64,000 bases of DNA, taken from positions 62,001 through 126,000 of the forward strand of contig NZ_WOAC01000007.1 of assembly GCF_009749525.1 (NCBI RefSeq), given 5' to 3'. Positions within the stretch are counted from its first letter, which is position 1; each line of letters starts with the position of its first letter. The notes under the pieces are model-generated. The model saw nothing but the letters and a program-made list of their open reading frames with translations. It was not told where the DNA came from and ran no database searches. This DNA comes from Mesorhizobium xinjiangense (lineage in GTDB: Bacteria; Pseudomonadota; Alphaproteobacteria; Rhizobiales; Rhizobiaceae). Below, piece after piece: positions 1 through 8,239 of the stretch. The position numbers and the translations under genes were made by a program.

Positions 1-31
1 TGTGTCCGCTTCTTGCTGCTTCACATGTGTT

Positions 32-1288
32 TTATGAAAGAAGGTTCGTCTCGAAAGGGAATTTTGAAAGAAGCTCGGTGCCGCTCTCGGTCACGAGCAT
101 CTGCTGTTCCAGCTTGACGCCCTGCGAACCGCCTTCCTCGCCGATATAGCTTTCTACGCACAGCGTCATGCCGGGCTCGATGGTCCCGTCATAGCCTGCA
201 TCGGGGAAATCGGCGCGGTGATAGAGATAGGGGTATTCGCCGGTCATGCCGCAGCCATGGGCCGACAGATAATAGCGATTGGCGAAATAGCGCTCGGGGA
301 TCGTCCAGGCCCGCTCGGCATAGTCGCGAAAGCTCATGCCCGGCCGGATGACCTGCATATTGTGCTCGACCTGCTCGAGCGCCGTTTTGTAGAGTGTCCT
401 TTGCGCCTCGGTCGGCTTGCTGGGGCCGCAGTGGAAGGTGCGTGAAAAGTCCGAATAGTAGCCGTGGCAGCCGACCACATCGGTGTCGAGCGCGATCAGC
501 TCGCCATCGGCGATGCGCTTCGGCCCGGTTTCCTGGAACCATGGATTGGTGCGCTGGCCCGAGGAGAGGAGGCGCGTTTCGCAATAATCGCCATTCTGGG
601 CGATGACGGACCGATGCAGCACCGACCACAATTCGTTTTCGCTCAAGCCCGGCCGGATGGCATCGCGCAGCCGGGCAACGGCCGTTTCGGTGGCGCGCAG
701 CGAAGCCTTGACGCATTTCATCTCTTCCGGCGACTTGATCGCCCGCGCCATCTCGGCCGGCTGCTGCGCGTCGACAATGCGAAAGCTTTCTGCGGCGAGT
801 GCGATGGCCGCGCCGGCATTCATGCGCTCCAAGCCCACCGTGGCCTCCCGGCCCACCAGTTCGCGAAGCGTGGCGGCCATTTCCGCCGCCCAATCCCTTT
901 CTCGTTCGGCAATGTTCGGCCCGGCGGCGACAAAGCTCGCCGTGCGGGCCGGGCGCACCTCGTCGATCGTCTCGAAACCGGCGGCCAGATGCATGCAGCC
1001 GGTGAATTCGTAGAGGATGGTGCGGTGTTCGGTGACGAGCAGGTAGCGTGACGGCGCGTTGCGCGCGGAAAAGACCTGCATGTTGCGCGTGCCGGTGGCG
1101 TAGCGGATGTCGACGGGGTCGGAAAGGATGACGGCGGCGATGGCGCGGCTCTTCATCTCGCCACGCAGCCTTGCCAGCCGGTACCGGCGAACCGCGCTCA
1201 GGTCGATGCCTTCGGACTCGGGCGCCCGGTCGAGCAGGGTAAGGTCTGAAAGGTCGCTACGCTCGGCGTGCCAGTCGAAATTCGCCAT
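32..1288 (-). CDS. M24-family metalloenzyme, DddP-like (Xaa-Pro peptidase fold)
   Basis: The 418-residue protein has an N-terminal creatinase-like domain (about 30-180) and a C-terminal pita-bread M24 domain (about 190-410). The metal ligands are visible as D268 and D270 (LDTD), D280 (SDFSRTF), H344 (HGCGM), E379 (VESYIG) and E394 (KLEQQ). They lie exactly 27 residues below the iron ligands I recall for the DMSP lyase DddP (D295, D297, D307, H371, E406, E421), so the protein belongs near that family. The recalled catalytic base of DddP, D377, falls on Gly350 here (HGCGMTGEYP), so DMSP cleavage is doubtful. A C-N or C-O hydrolase acting on a methylated osmolyte or amino acid derivative is an alternative. 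It starts 12 bp after the MttB-like gene stops, so the two are probably co-transcribed. Confidence 0.8.
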   Translation of the reverse strand: MANFDWHAERSDLSDLTLLDRAPESEGIDLSAVRRYRLARLRGEMKSRAIAAVILSDPVDIRYATGTRNMQVFSARNAPSRYLLVTEHRTILYEFTGCMHLAAGFETIDEVRPARTASFVAAGPNIAERERDWAAEMAATLRELVGREATVGLERMNAGAAIALAAESFRIVDAQQPAEMARAIKSPEEMKCVKASLRATETAVARLRDAIRPGLSENELWSVLHRSVIAQNGDYCETRLLSSGQRTNPWFQETGPKRIADGELIALDTDVVGCHGYYSDFSRTFHCGPSKPTEAQRTLYKTALEQVEHNMQVIRPGMSFRDYAERAWTIPERYFANRYYLSAHGCGMTGEYPYLYHRADFPDAGYDGTIEPGMTLCVESYIGEEGGSQGVKLEQQMLVTESGTELLSKFPFETNLLS

Positions 1289-1300
1289 GGTGCCCAGCGA

Positions 1301-2878
1301 TTAGAAATCTGTCGGCGCGCCGCCCTCGGCGATACGCTTTTCGACAAATGCGTTGATTTCCTCCTCGATTGCCGGGTCGATTGGCGGCTTCTCGTAGGTC
1401 GCAAGCCGCTCCTTCCATACCCGATTGGCCCGGTCGATCGCCGTCGGACTGCCGGCTTCGGCCCAGCTTTCGTAATTGCGCCAGTCCGAGACGATCGGCT
1501 GGTAGAAGGCGGTTTTGTAGCGCGCTTGCGTGTGCGCCGTGCCGAAGAAATGGCCGCCAGGACCGACGTCGCGAATGGCGTCGATTGCCAGTGCTTCCTC
1601 GGAAATGTCGAGCGGGACAAAGATCTCGGCGATCATCTGCAGGAGGTCGATGTCGAGGATCGTCTTTTCGTAGGACGCGCAAAGCCCGCCCTCGAGCCAT
1701 CCCGCGGCGTGCTTGACGTAATTGCCGCCGCCCTGGACCGCGCCCCACAGCGAGAACATACTTTCGTAAGCTGCCTGCGCATCGACCGTGTTGGCCGCGC
1801 AGGCATTGGAGGTGCGATAGGGGATGGAGTAGCGCCGCGCCAACTGGCCGCCGACGATCTGCGCCTTGACGTTTTCCGGCGTGCCGAAGGCGGGGGCTCC
1901 GGACTTCATGTCGACATTGGAGGTGAAGCCGCCATAGACGACCGGCGCGCCTTTCCTCACCATCTGCGCGAAGGCGATGCCGGCCAGCGCCTCGGCGTTC
2001 TGCTCGACCAGCGCGCCGGCGATCGTCACCGGCGCCATGGCGCCGGCCAGCGTGAACGGCGTTATGATCGTCACCTGGCCCATGCCCGCCATCTGGATGA
2101 TGCCTTCCAGCATCGGAATGTCGAGCTTGAGCGGCGAATTGGTATTGATCACCGTGAGGACGGAGGGTTCCTCCATCATCTGCTCACGGCCAATGCCGCG
2201 CGCGATGCGGGCGATCTCGATGCCGTCGAGATTGCGCTCCTTGCCCAGCGAATAGATGTGGAAGACCTTGTCGGTCAGAAGCGCCAGGTCGCGGAGACAT
2301 TCGAGGTGGCGGATCGAGGGGTGGATGTCGATCGGCTCGACCGGGTAGCCGCCGCTGCAATGGATGACATTGTGCATCTGGCCGAGCTTGACCAGGTTGC
2401 GGTAGTCGATCTGGTTGCCGGGGCGCCGGCCGCTGTCGAGGTCGGAGCAATTGGGCGCCGAGGCGACCTGAGCGAATATGATGCTGTCGCCGCCGAAGCG
2501 GATATCATGCGCCGGATTGCGGGCATGCATGGTGAATTCCGACGGGGCGTGCGCGACCAGTTCCATGATCATTTCCGGATCGAAGCGTACGCGCTCGGAA
2601 CCCTCGCGCACATCTGCGCCGTTCTGCTTCATGATGGCGCGCGCATCGGCATGAAGCACATCCATTCCGATTTCGCTCAACACCCGCAGCGACGCGTGAT
2701 GGATCGCCTCCAGTTCGTCGTCCGAGACGATGCGTGCGGGCGCAAACGGGTTCTTCAATTGCCTGAAAGGCGCCTGCTCGAATGCGCCTGCCTTCTCCGC
2801 CCGTTTGGCAGCGCGCCCGCCGCGCCTGCTGCGCGTTCCCTCGGTCAGGCCGGATGTTGGCGGAACGTTGACGGTCAT
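1301..2878 (-). CDS. MttB-superfamily (trimethylamine methyltransferase family) corrinoid methyltransferase
   Basis: This is a 525-residue protein of the trimethylamine methyltransferase family. There is no internal amber codon, so it belongs to the non-pyrrolysine branch, whose characterised members demethylate quaternary amines such as glycine betaine, proline betaine or carnitine and pass the methyl group to a corrinoid protein. The ATG at 2878 is chosen because GGAGAG precedes it at good spacing; an in-frame upstream extension to 2962 lacks such a site. No corrinoid protein, activase or second methyltransferase is present in the window, so the methyl acceptor must be encoded elsewhere or the chemistry differs. 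It is the first gene of a pair with the DddP-like enzyme, suggesting use of a methylated osmolyte. The substrate is not determinable from sequence. Confidence 0.82.
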   Translation of the reverse strand: MTVNVPPTSGLTEGTRSRRGGRAAKRAEKAGAFEQAPFRQLKNPFAPARIVSDDELEAIHHASLRVLSEIGMDVLHADARAIMKQNGADVREGSERVRFDPEMIMELVAHAPSEFTMHARNPAHDIRFGGDSIIFAQVASAPNCSDLDSGRRPGNQIDYRNLVKLGQMHNVIHCSGGYPVEPIDIHPSIRHLECLRDLALLTDKVFHIYSLGKERNLDGIEIARIARGIGREQMMEEPSVLTVINTNSPLKLDIPMLEGIIQMAGMGQVTIITPFTLAGAMAPVTIAGALVEQNAEALAGIAFAQMVRKGAPVVYGGFTSNVDMKSGAPAFGTPENVKAQIVGGQLARRYSIPYRTSNACAANTVDAQAAYESMFSLWGAVQGGGNYVKHAAGWLEGGLCASYEKTILDIDLLQMIAEIFVPLDISEEALAIDAIRDVGPGGHFFGTAHTQARYKTAFYQPIVSDWRNYESWAEAGSPTAIDRANRVWKERLATYEKPPIDPAIEEEINAFVEKRIAEGGAPTDF

Positions 2879-3263
2879 GCGCTCTCCAGTCCTGGTGATC
2901 GATGCTCCCATATTGGCGGCGCTGGCGGGCGCCGATAGACGAAGCGGCGACCAGAAGCACAATCATTCCGACATAAAGCGATGGCTTCCCGGGTGGCCGC
3001 GGGACCGCGGCGACTGCGTTTGCGCCTTCGACCCGGCGGCGCGAAGCCGCTTGAACGGCGCGGCGGCTCCGGGCTAAAGTCACCGCCATGCGCAAGATCG
3101 GTTTCGACATGGCCGGGTTTGCTTCCGCGGTGACGCCGTCGCCGCGCACCCGCCATGCCGAGCTTCTGCGGCTGTGCGCACGCATCGGCTATTCGCCGCC
3201 AACCTTCGCCTGAACCCGTGCCCCGGCCATTGCCGGAATGGTTTAACGTGAAGGATTTGCTCC
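2879..3263. other. 385-bp divergent intergenic region
   Basis: This separates the minus-strand methyltransferase from the plus-strand transaminase and must hold both promoters. I could not assign a convincing -35/-10 pair or operator. A 41-codon open frame on the plus strand (3088-3213, MRKIGFDMAG..) is present but has no clear ribosome-binding site and no recognisable family, so it is not called as a gene. Confidence 0.4.
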
Positions 3264-4643
3264 ATGACCTATCAGAACTTTTCCCTGAAGCAGCTTCAGG
3301 AGATCGACGCCGCGCATCACCTCCATCCATTCACCGACCACAAGGACCTGCGCAGTGCCGGCAGCCGCATCGTCACCGGTGCCAAAGGGCCGTATATCCA
3401 TGATTCGGAAGGCAACGAGATCCTCGACGCCATGGCCGGGCTGTGGTGCGTCAATGTCGGATACGGGCGCGACGAACTGGCCGAGGCCGCCTATCAGCAG
3501 ATGAAGGAACTGCCCTATTACAATTCCTTCTTCCGCTGCTCGACGCCGACGCCTGTTCTTTTGTCAAAGCGGCTGGCCGAGATCGCGCCGGCGCATATCA
3601 ACCAGGTGTTTTACGGCTCGTCCGGCTCGGAGGCGAACGATACGGCGCTCCGGCTCGTGCGCCACTACTGGGCGCTGGAAGGCAAGCCGGAGAAGAACCG
3701 CATCATCTCGCGCAACATGGCCTATCACGGGTCCACCGTCGCCGGGACGTCGCTCGGCGGCATGGCGGACATGCATGCGCAACTCGGCGGGGAGGTGCCC
3801 AACATCGCCCATGTCACGATGCCCTACGCCTATGAACTGGCCGAACCCGGCGAGAGCGAGCACGATTTCGGCCTGAGGGCGGCGCGCGCCGTGGAAGAGG
3901 AGATCCTGCGCGTGGGCGCCGACAAGGTTGCCGCCTTCATCGGCGAGCCGATCCAGGGGGCAGGGGGCGTCAAGATCCCGCCGGCGAGCTACTGGCCGGA
4001 GATCCAGCGCATCTGCCGCAAATATGACGTGCTCCTGATGCTCGACGAAGTGATCACCGGCTATGGCCGCACCGGCGAATGGTTCGCCGCGCAGTCGATG
4101 GGCATCGAGCCCGACACGATCACGACCGCCAAGGCCCTGACGTCGGGCTACCAGCCGCTTTCGGCATTGCTGGTGGGCGACCGCATCGCCTCCACCCTGG
4201 TGGAAAAGGGCGGCGAGTTCTTCCATGGCTATACCTATTCGGGCCATCCCGTGGCCTGCGCCGTGGCGCTGAAGAACCTGGAGATCATCGAGCGCGAAGG
4301 GCTGATCGAACGGGTGCGCGAGGAGACGGGCCCCTATTTCGAAACAGCACTCAAGGAACGGATCGCGGGTCACGATCTCGTCGGCGAGGTGCGCACGTTC
4401 GGCCTGCTTGGCGCCATCGAGATCGTCAGGGACAAGCCGACGAAACAGCGTTTCGAGCCCGAAGGCAGCGCTGCGGTGTCCGTGCGCGATCATGCGATCG
4501 ACAAAGGGCTGATGCTCAGGGCCACCGGCGACACGATGATCATGTCGCCGCCCCTGATCTGGACCCGCGAGACGATCGACATGGCCTGCGAGCGCATCGT
4601 GAAGGCACTGGACCTGGCGAAGGAAGACCTTGCCAAGGGTTGA
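3264..4643 (+). CDS. class III (omega) aminotransferase, SpuC/beta-alanine:pyruvate type
   Basis: The 459-residue PLP-dependent fold-type I transaminase shows the phosphate-binding SSGSEAND motif near residue 117, the LDEVITGYGRTG motif near 260 with the PLP-contacting aspartate, and the Schiff-base lysine in TTAKALTSGYQP near 291. The N-terminal HLHPFTDHKDL segment is typical of the subgroup that includes putrescine:pyruvate and beta-alanine or taurine:pyruvate aminotransferases. Such enzymes move an amino group from a diamine or omega-amino acid to pyruvate or a keto acid in the cytoplasm. It is divergent from the MttB-like gene and is followed 57 bp later by a CMD-family gene, likely in the same transcript. 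The amine donor cannot be assigned. Confidence 0.88.
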   Translation: MTYQNFSLKQLQEIDAAHHLHPFTDHKDLRSAGSRIVTGAKGPYIHDSEGNEILDAMAGLWCVNVGYGRDELAEAAYQQMKELPYYNSFFRCSTPTPVLLSKRLAEIAPAHINQVFYGSSGSEANDTALRLVRHYWALEGKPEKNRIISRNMAYHGSTVAGTSLGGMADMHAQLGGEVPNIAHVTMPYAYELAEPGESEHDFGLRAARAVEEEILRVGADKVAAFIGEPIQGAGGVKIPPASYWPEIQRICRKYDVLLMLDEVITGYGRTGEWFAAQSMGIEPDTITTAKALTSGYQPLSALLVGDRIASTLVEKGGEFFHGYTYSGHPVACAVALKNLEIIEREGLIERVREETGPYFETALKERIAGHDLVGEVRTFGLLGAIEIVRDKPTKQRFEPEGSAAVSVRDHAIDKGLMLRATGDTMIMSPPLIWTRETIDMACERIVKALDLAKEDLAKG

Positions 4644-4700
4644 CACACCAGACGAGCGGGGCGTTCAAAGGACGCCCCGCAGCGCATCCGGGAGGCAAGC

Positions 4701-5111
4701 ATGTCCAATCCGCCGATCGTTTCCCTCGTCCAGTACGAGGATGCCAGCGACGAGGTCCGCGCCGTCTATGACGACATCATGGCGGTGCGGCAGACCGACT
4801 GGGTGAACAATTTCTGGAAGGTGCTGGCGCACGACCCGGCGCACTTGAAGCGCACCTGGGAAGCGCTGAAGGACGTCATGGGGCCCGGCGCGCTCGATCC
4901 GCTGACCAAGGAACTGATCTATATCGCCGTGTCGGCCACCAATGGCTGCGAGTACTGCACCTATTCGCACACGGCGTCCGCCCGCGCCAAGGGGATGACG
5001 GATGCCATGCTGATGGAGGTGTTGTCCGTCGCCGGCAAGGCCAACGAGACGAACCGGCTGGCCAATGCCCTGCGTCCGCCGGTCGACATACAGTTCCAGC
5101 CCCAGGACTGA
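4701..5111 (+). CDS. carboxymuconolactone decarboxylase family (AhpD-like) protein
   Basis: The 136-residue all-helical protein carries the AhpD-type active site C83-x2-C86-x3-H90 (CEYCTYSH), characteristic of CMD-family proteins with peroxidase or disulfide-reductase activity. The ATG is preceded by GGGAGGCAAGC, which gives an acceptable ribosome-binding site. It lies 57 bp downstream of the transaminase and the transcript appears to end at a hairpin about 30 bp after the stop codon. A role in redox protection linked to the neighbouring catabolic gene is inference only. The family often travels with catabolic operons without a defined substrate. Confidence 0.8.
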   Translation: MSNPPIVSLVQYEDASDEVRAVYDDIMAVRQTDWVNNFWKVLAHDPAHLKRTWEALKDVMGPGALDPLTKELIYIAVSATNGCEYCTYSHTASARAKGMTDAMLMEVLSVAGKANETNRLANALRPPVDIQFQPQD

Positions 5112-5141
5112 GTTGGCTCTGCGGCCGGGAAGAAAAGCAAA

Positions 5142-5166
5142 GACCGCGCGCCGAAGGCACGCGGTC
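5142..5166 (+). terminator. terminator-like hairpin after the CMD gene
   Basis: GACCGCG (5142-5148) pairs with CGCGGTC (5160-5166); after one mismatch the stem continues GCC/GGC around a GAA loop. No T-tract follows, so it may act as a processing or stability hairpin or a weak bidirectional terminator between the convergent genes. A second hairpin, GCTCCGG (5218-5224) with CCGGAGC (5240-5246), lies further along. The rest of the 268-bp gap to 5380 shows nothing else. Confidence 0.5.
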
Positions 5167-5379
5167 CTGCAGAAGAATAACGCACTGAACGTGTTACTCG
5201 GTCACAGAAAAAATCTTGCTCCGGTACGCTCAACCTGATCCGGAGCGCGACGGCTGCAACGGCCGCCTCGCAATCATTTCTACCGGCACATCGTTACCGT
5301 GCGGTTAGCGTAAGCTTAAGCAAATCTGAATCGAGCCAGGAAAGAGATTAACGGGTCGCGCGGGCTGACTGCCCATCCC

Positions 5380-6264
5380 TCAATTGCCATCCCCGCGCAG
5401 GAAGTTGATGATGCCGGAAAAATCCGAGCCTTCATGGCCCATGGCATTGAAGAGCGCATAGAGTTGTGCGGCCTCTGCGCCGAGCGGCGTGGCCGCGCCG
5501 GCCTGCGCGGCCGCTTCCTGGGCGAGCTTCAGGTCCTTCAGCATCAGGCCGGCGGCAAAGCCGGGCGTGTAGTCCTTGTTGGCCGGAGAGGCGGGCACGG
5601 GCCCCGGCACCGGGCAGTAGGTCGTGAGCGACCAGCACTGGCCGGACGAGGTGGAGGCGACGTCGAACAGCGCCTGGTGCGACAGGCCGAGCTTTTCGGC
5701 CAGCACGAAGGCTTCGCACACGCCGATCATCGAGATGCCCAAAATCATGTTGTTGCACATCTTTGCCGCCTGGCCGGCGCCGGCGTCACCGCAATGGACG
5801 ATGCGGCCCGCCATCGGCTCGAGGATCGCCTGGGCCGTGTCGAAGGCGTCCCTGGTGCCGCCGGCCATGAAGGTCAGCGTGCCGGCTGCTGCGCCGCCCG
5901 TGCCGCCGGAGACCGGCGCGTCGATCGACAACAGGCCGTGGTCGGCGGCGATCGCATGCGCCTTGCGTGCCGATTCGACGTCGATCGTCGAGGAATCGAT
6001 GAACAGGGCGCCCTTTTCGGCCTTGGGCGCGATGTCTTCATAGACGCCGAGGACGTGCTTGCCTGCCGGCAGCATGGTGATGACGGTACCGGCCCCTTTG
6101 ACCGCGGCGGCCGCGCTGTCCATCACCGCTACGCCATTGGCCTTGGCGGCGTCCAGATTTTCCGCAACGAGGTCGAAACCCTGCACGGTATGACCGGCCT
6201 TGACGAGATTGGCGGCCATGGGATTGCCCATGTTGCCGAGGCCGATGAATGCGATGGTGGTCAT
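5380..6264 (-). CDS. mmsB: 3-hydroxyisobutyrate dehydrogenase
   Basis: The 294-residue NAD-dependent beta-hydroxyacid dehydrogenase converts 3-hydroxyisobutyrate to methylmalonate semialdehyde in valine degradation. The N-terminal Rossmann motif GLGNMGNPMAANL (about 8-20), the substrate-binding DAPVSGGTGGAAAGTL block near 120 and the catalytic-lysine helix GQAAKMCNN near 170 are all visible. The ATG at 6264 directly opens the Rossmann strand (MTTIAFIG) and is the right start; an open frame continues upstream but is non-coding overlap with the acyl-CoA dehydrogenase. It lies 94 bp downstream of the isobutyryl-CoA dehydrogenase gene on the same strand, which fits one valine catabolic unit, although a strong inverted repeat sits between them. 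Confidence 0.93.
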   Translation of the reverse strand: MTTIAFIGLGNMGNPMAANLVKAGHTVQGFDLVAENLDAAKANGVAVMDSAAAAVKGAGTVITMLPAGKHVLGVYEDIAPKAEKGALFIDSSTIDVESARKAHAIAADHGLLSIDAPVSGGTGGAAAGTLTFMAGGTRDAFDTAQAILEPMAGRIVHCGDAGAGQAAKMCNNMILGISMIGVCEAFVLAEKLGLSHQALFDVASTSSGQCWSLTTYCPVPGPVPASPANKDYTPGFAAGLMLKDLKLAQEAAAQAGAATPLGAEAAQLYALFNAMGHEGSDFSGIINFLRGDGN

Positions 6265-6315
6265 GTCGGGTTTCCTTCGGAATGGGGGGTGAGTGAGTGG
6301 GGAATAAGGAAGTAG

Positions 6316-6366
6316 GGGAGTAGGGGAATTGGGCTGGCTGCTCCTCGCACCTCTTCCCCTACTCCC
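6316..6366. repeat. 13-bp perfect inverted repeat between the two valine genes
   Basis: GGGAGTAGGGGAA (6316-6328) is the exact reverse complement of TTCCCCTACTCCC (6354-6366), separated by 25 bp. The distal arm overlaps the stop codon of the acyl-CoA dehydrogenase. It could fold in the mRNA and modulate the relative yield of the two genes. There is no T-tract to make it a classical terminator. Confidence 0.7.
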
Positions 6367-7528
6367 TTTCCACCAGATGCCGCGCGATGATGACGCGCAT
6401 GATCTCGTTGGTGCCTTCCAGGATCTGGTGAACGCGCAGGTCGCGCACCAGCTTCTCGATTCCGTACTCGTGCAGATAGCCGTATCCGCCATGGACCTGC
6501 AGCGCCTCGTTGGCGACGTCGAAACCGACATCGGTGACGAAGCGCTTGGCCATGGCCGACCATTTCGATGCGTCGGGTGCCTTGGCGTCGAGCTTCGAGG
6601 CGGCCGCATAGAGCAGAAGACGGGATGCCTGCAACTCGGTCTCCATGTCGGCGAGCTTGAACTGCAGGGCCTGGAACTGGTTGATGGCCTTGCCGAAGGC
6701 CTTGCGTTCGCCGGCATAGGCAAGCGCCTTGGCAAGCGCGCTCGTCGCCCCGCCCAGCGAACAGGCGGCAATGTTGAGCCGGCCGCCGTCGAGCCCTGCC
6801 ATGGCGATCTTGAAGCCTGCACCTTCCCCGGACAGGAGGTTTTCCGCCGGCACACGGCAATCCTCGAAGACGACCTGGCGTGTCTCCTGCATGTGCCAGC
6901 CCATCTTGTGCTCGTTGGCGCCGAAGGACAGGCCGGGCGTGTCTTTTTCGATGACGAAGGTGGAGACGCCTTTCGGGCCTTCATCGCCGGTCCGCACCAT
7001 GACGACGTAGAGGTCGTTGCCGCCGGCGCCCGAGATGAACTGCTTGACGCCGTTGAGGACGTAATGGTCGCCGTCCTTGACGGCTCTCGTCTTCAGCGCT
7101 GCCGCATCGGAGCCGGATCCCGGTTCGGTCAAACAATAGCTCGCCAGCCACTCCATCGAAGTCAGCTTCGGCAGAATGCGCTGCCGCTGCTCGTCGCTGG
7201 CGAAGCTGTCGATCATCCACGCCGCCATATTGTGGATGGAGATGAAGGAGGAAAAGCCCGGACAGGCCTCGGCCAGCGCCTCGAAAATGAGGACCGCGTC
7301 AAGGCGCCCGAGTGCGGAACCGCCAACATCCTCGCGCACATAGATGCCGCCCATGCCGAGCGGTCCGGTCTCGCGGATCACGTCGGCCGGAAAATGCTTC
7401 TGGCGGTCCCAGTCGAGCGCCTGGGGCGCGACCCTGTCGGCGGCGAAGGCGCGGGCCATGTCCTGAATGGCGCGCTGGTCCTCGTTGAGCTCGAACTGGC
7501 CCGTAGCCGCATCCACGATGGCGTCCAT
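6359..7528 (-). CDS. acyl-CoA dehydrogenase, isobutyryl-CoA dehydrogenase type (ACAD8-like)
   Basis: The 389-residue FAD flavoprotein oxidises a short or branched acyl-CoA, here most likely isobutyryl-CoA to methacrylyl-CoA in valine degradation. Visible family blocks are CLTEPGSGSDAAAL (acyl-CoA dehydrogenase signature 1, near 132), the GRLNIAACSLGGA region, and the C-terminal QVHGGYGYLHEYGIEKLVRDLRV block (signature 2). The catalytic glutamate is in LEGTNEI near 376. Assignment to isobutyryl-CoA rests on the adjacent 3-hydroxyisobutyrate dehydrogenase and on the N-terminal QRAIQDMARAFA and PGFSSFISIHNM segments, which resemble ACAD8. A general short-chain acyl-CoA dehydrogenase is the alternative. 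Confidence 0.87.
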   Translation of the reverse strand: MDAIVDAATGQFELNEDQRAIQDMARAFAADRVAPQALDWDRQKHFPADVIRETGPLGMGGIYVREDVGGSALGRLDAVLIFEALAEACPGFSSFISIHNMAAWMIDSFASDEQRQRILPKLTSMEWLASYCLTEPGSGSDAAALKTRAVKDGDHYVLNGVKQFISGAGGNDLYVVMVRTGDEGPKGVSTFVIEKDTPGLSFGANEHKMGWHMQETRQVVFEDCRVPAENLLSGEGAGFKIAMAGLDGGRLNIAACSLGGATSALAKALAYAGERKAFGKAINQFQALQFKLADMETELQASRLLLYAAASKLDAKAPDASKWSAMAKRFVTDVGFDVANEALQVHGGYGYLHEYGIEKLVRDLRVHQILEGTNEIMRVIIARHLVERE

Positions 7529-7690
7529 TGCGTCCTCCCTGACGTCTTCGTCCCTATATAGGGCAGTCGAGGCAATTTAGACCAACAGGGAGGCGGCGCA
7601 ACTCGACGCCCGGCACAGGCGTTGTGCACGAATGGATGCGCCGATGTGCGCTGGCTGGCGCGCGGAAGCAGATGGCGCCACCAATGGCGA

Positions 7691-8143
7691 TCAGTGAGCT
7701 TCCTCGTGCGCCTTCGGCCAATAGGTGCCGAACGACCAGACATTGCCTTCCGGATCGGCGCAGATGAACTCGCGGCTTCCATAGTCGCGGTCCGTCGGTG
7801 CCTGGAGGATTCTTGCGCCGGCGGCCTTGACCCGCTCGTAGAGCGCGTCGGCGTCGTCGACGACGACATAGAGCGATTTGCCGCCGGTATCGCCGGGCGC
7901 CCCGACCAACGCGCCAAAGGCGTCCGGCTTGGCGTCTCCGAGCATGATCATCGACGAACCGAAGGCCAGTTCGGCATGGGCGACCTTGTCGCCGTCCATA
8001 TATTTGGCATGGACGGTGAAGCCGAGCACGTCGACCAGCCAATCGATCATTGTGGCGGCATCGTTGAAGCGCAGGGCCGGGAAGATGCGCGGCGGCTCGA
8101 TGGCGACATAATGGGCTGTGCGGGCGGATTCTGCGACTGTCAT
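7691..8143 (-). CDS. VOC-superfamily (glyoxalase/PhnB-like) protein
   Basis: The 150-residue single-domain vicinal oxygen chelate protein shows paired beta-alpha-beta-beta-beta modules: residues about 18-70 (IFPALRFNDAATMIDWLVDVLGF) and 85-145 (LYVVVDDADALYERVKAAGARI..REFICADPEGNVWSFGTY). The terminal glutamate and DPEGN turn are typical of VOC metal-site strands, and the form resembles PhnB/YdcJ-like uncharacterised proteins. Function is unknown; family members include glyoxalases, dioxygenases and resistance proteins. It lies 162 bp upstream of the acyl-CoA dehydrogenase on the same strand, but a shared transcript is uncertain. Confidence 0.82.
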   Translation of the reverse strand: MTVAESARTAHYVAIEPPRIFPALRFNDAATMIDWLVDVLGFTVHAKYMDGDKVAHAELAFGSSMIMLGDAKPDAFGALVGAPGDTGGKSLYVVVDDADALYERVKAAGARILQAPTDRDYGSREFICADPEGNVWSFGTYWPKAHEEAH

Positions 8144-8239
8144 CTGACTGCTCCCAATGCAATTTGACTGGTCGCGATCATGACAGCCGACTGCGGCAGC
8201 GTATTGAAGAAATGTAACCTCGGTCGTCTCTGCCGGTCC

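Noticed and set aside
1268-2938. 556-codon plus-strand frame opposite the MttB-like gene
   Set aside because: His/Arg/Asp-rich antisense shadow of a high-GC gene, no family features.
2505-3185. 226-codon minus-strand frame upstream of the methyltransferase
   Set aside because: Overlaps mttB out of frame and is Arg/Ser-rich without motifs.
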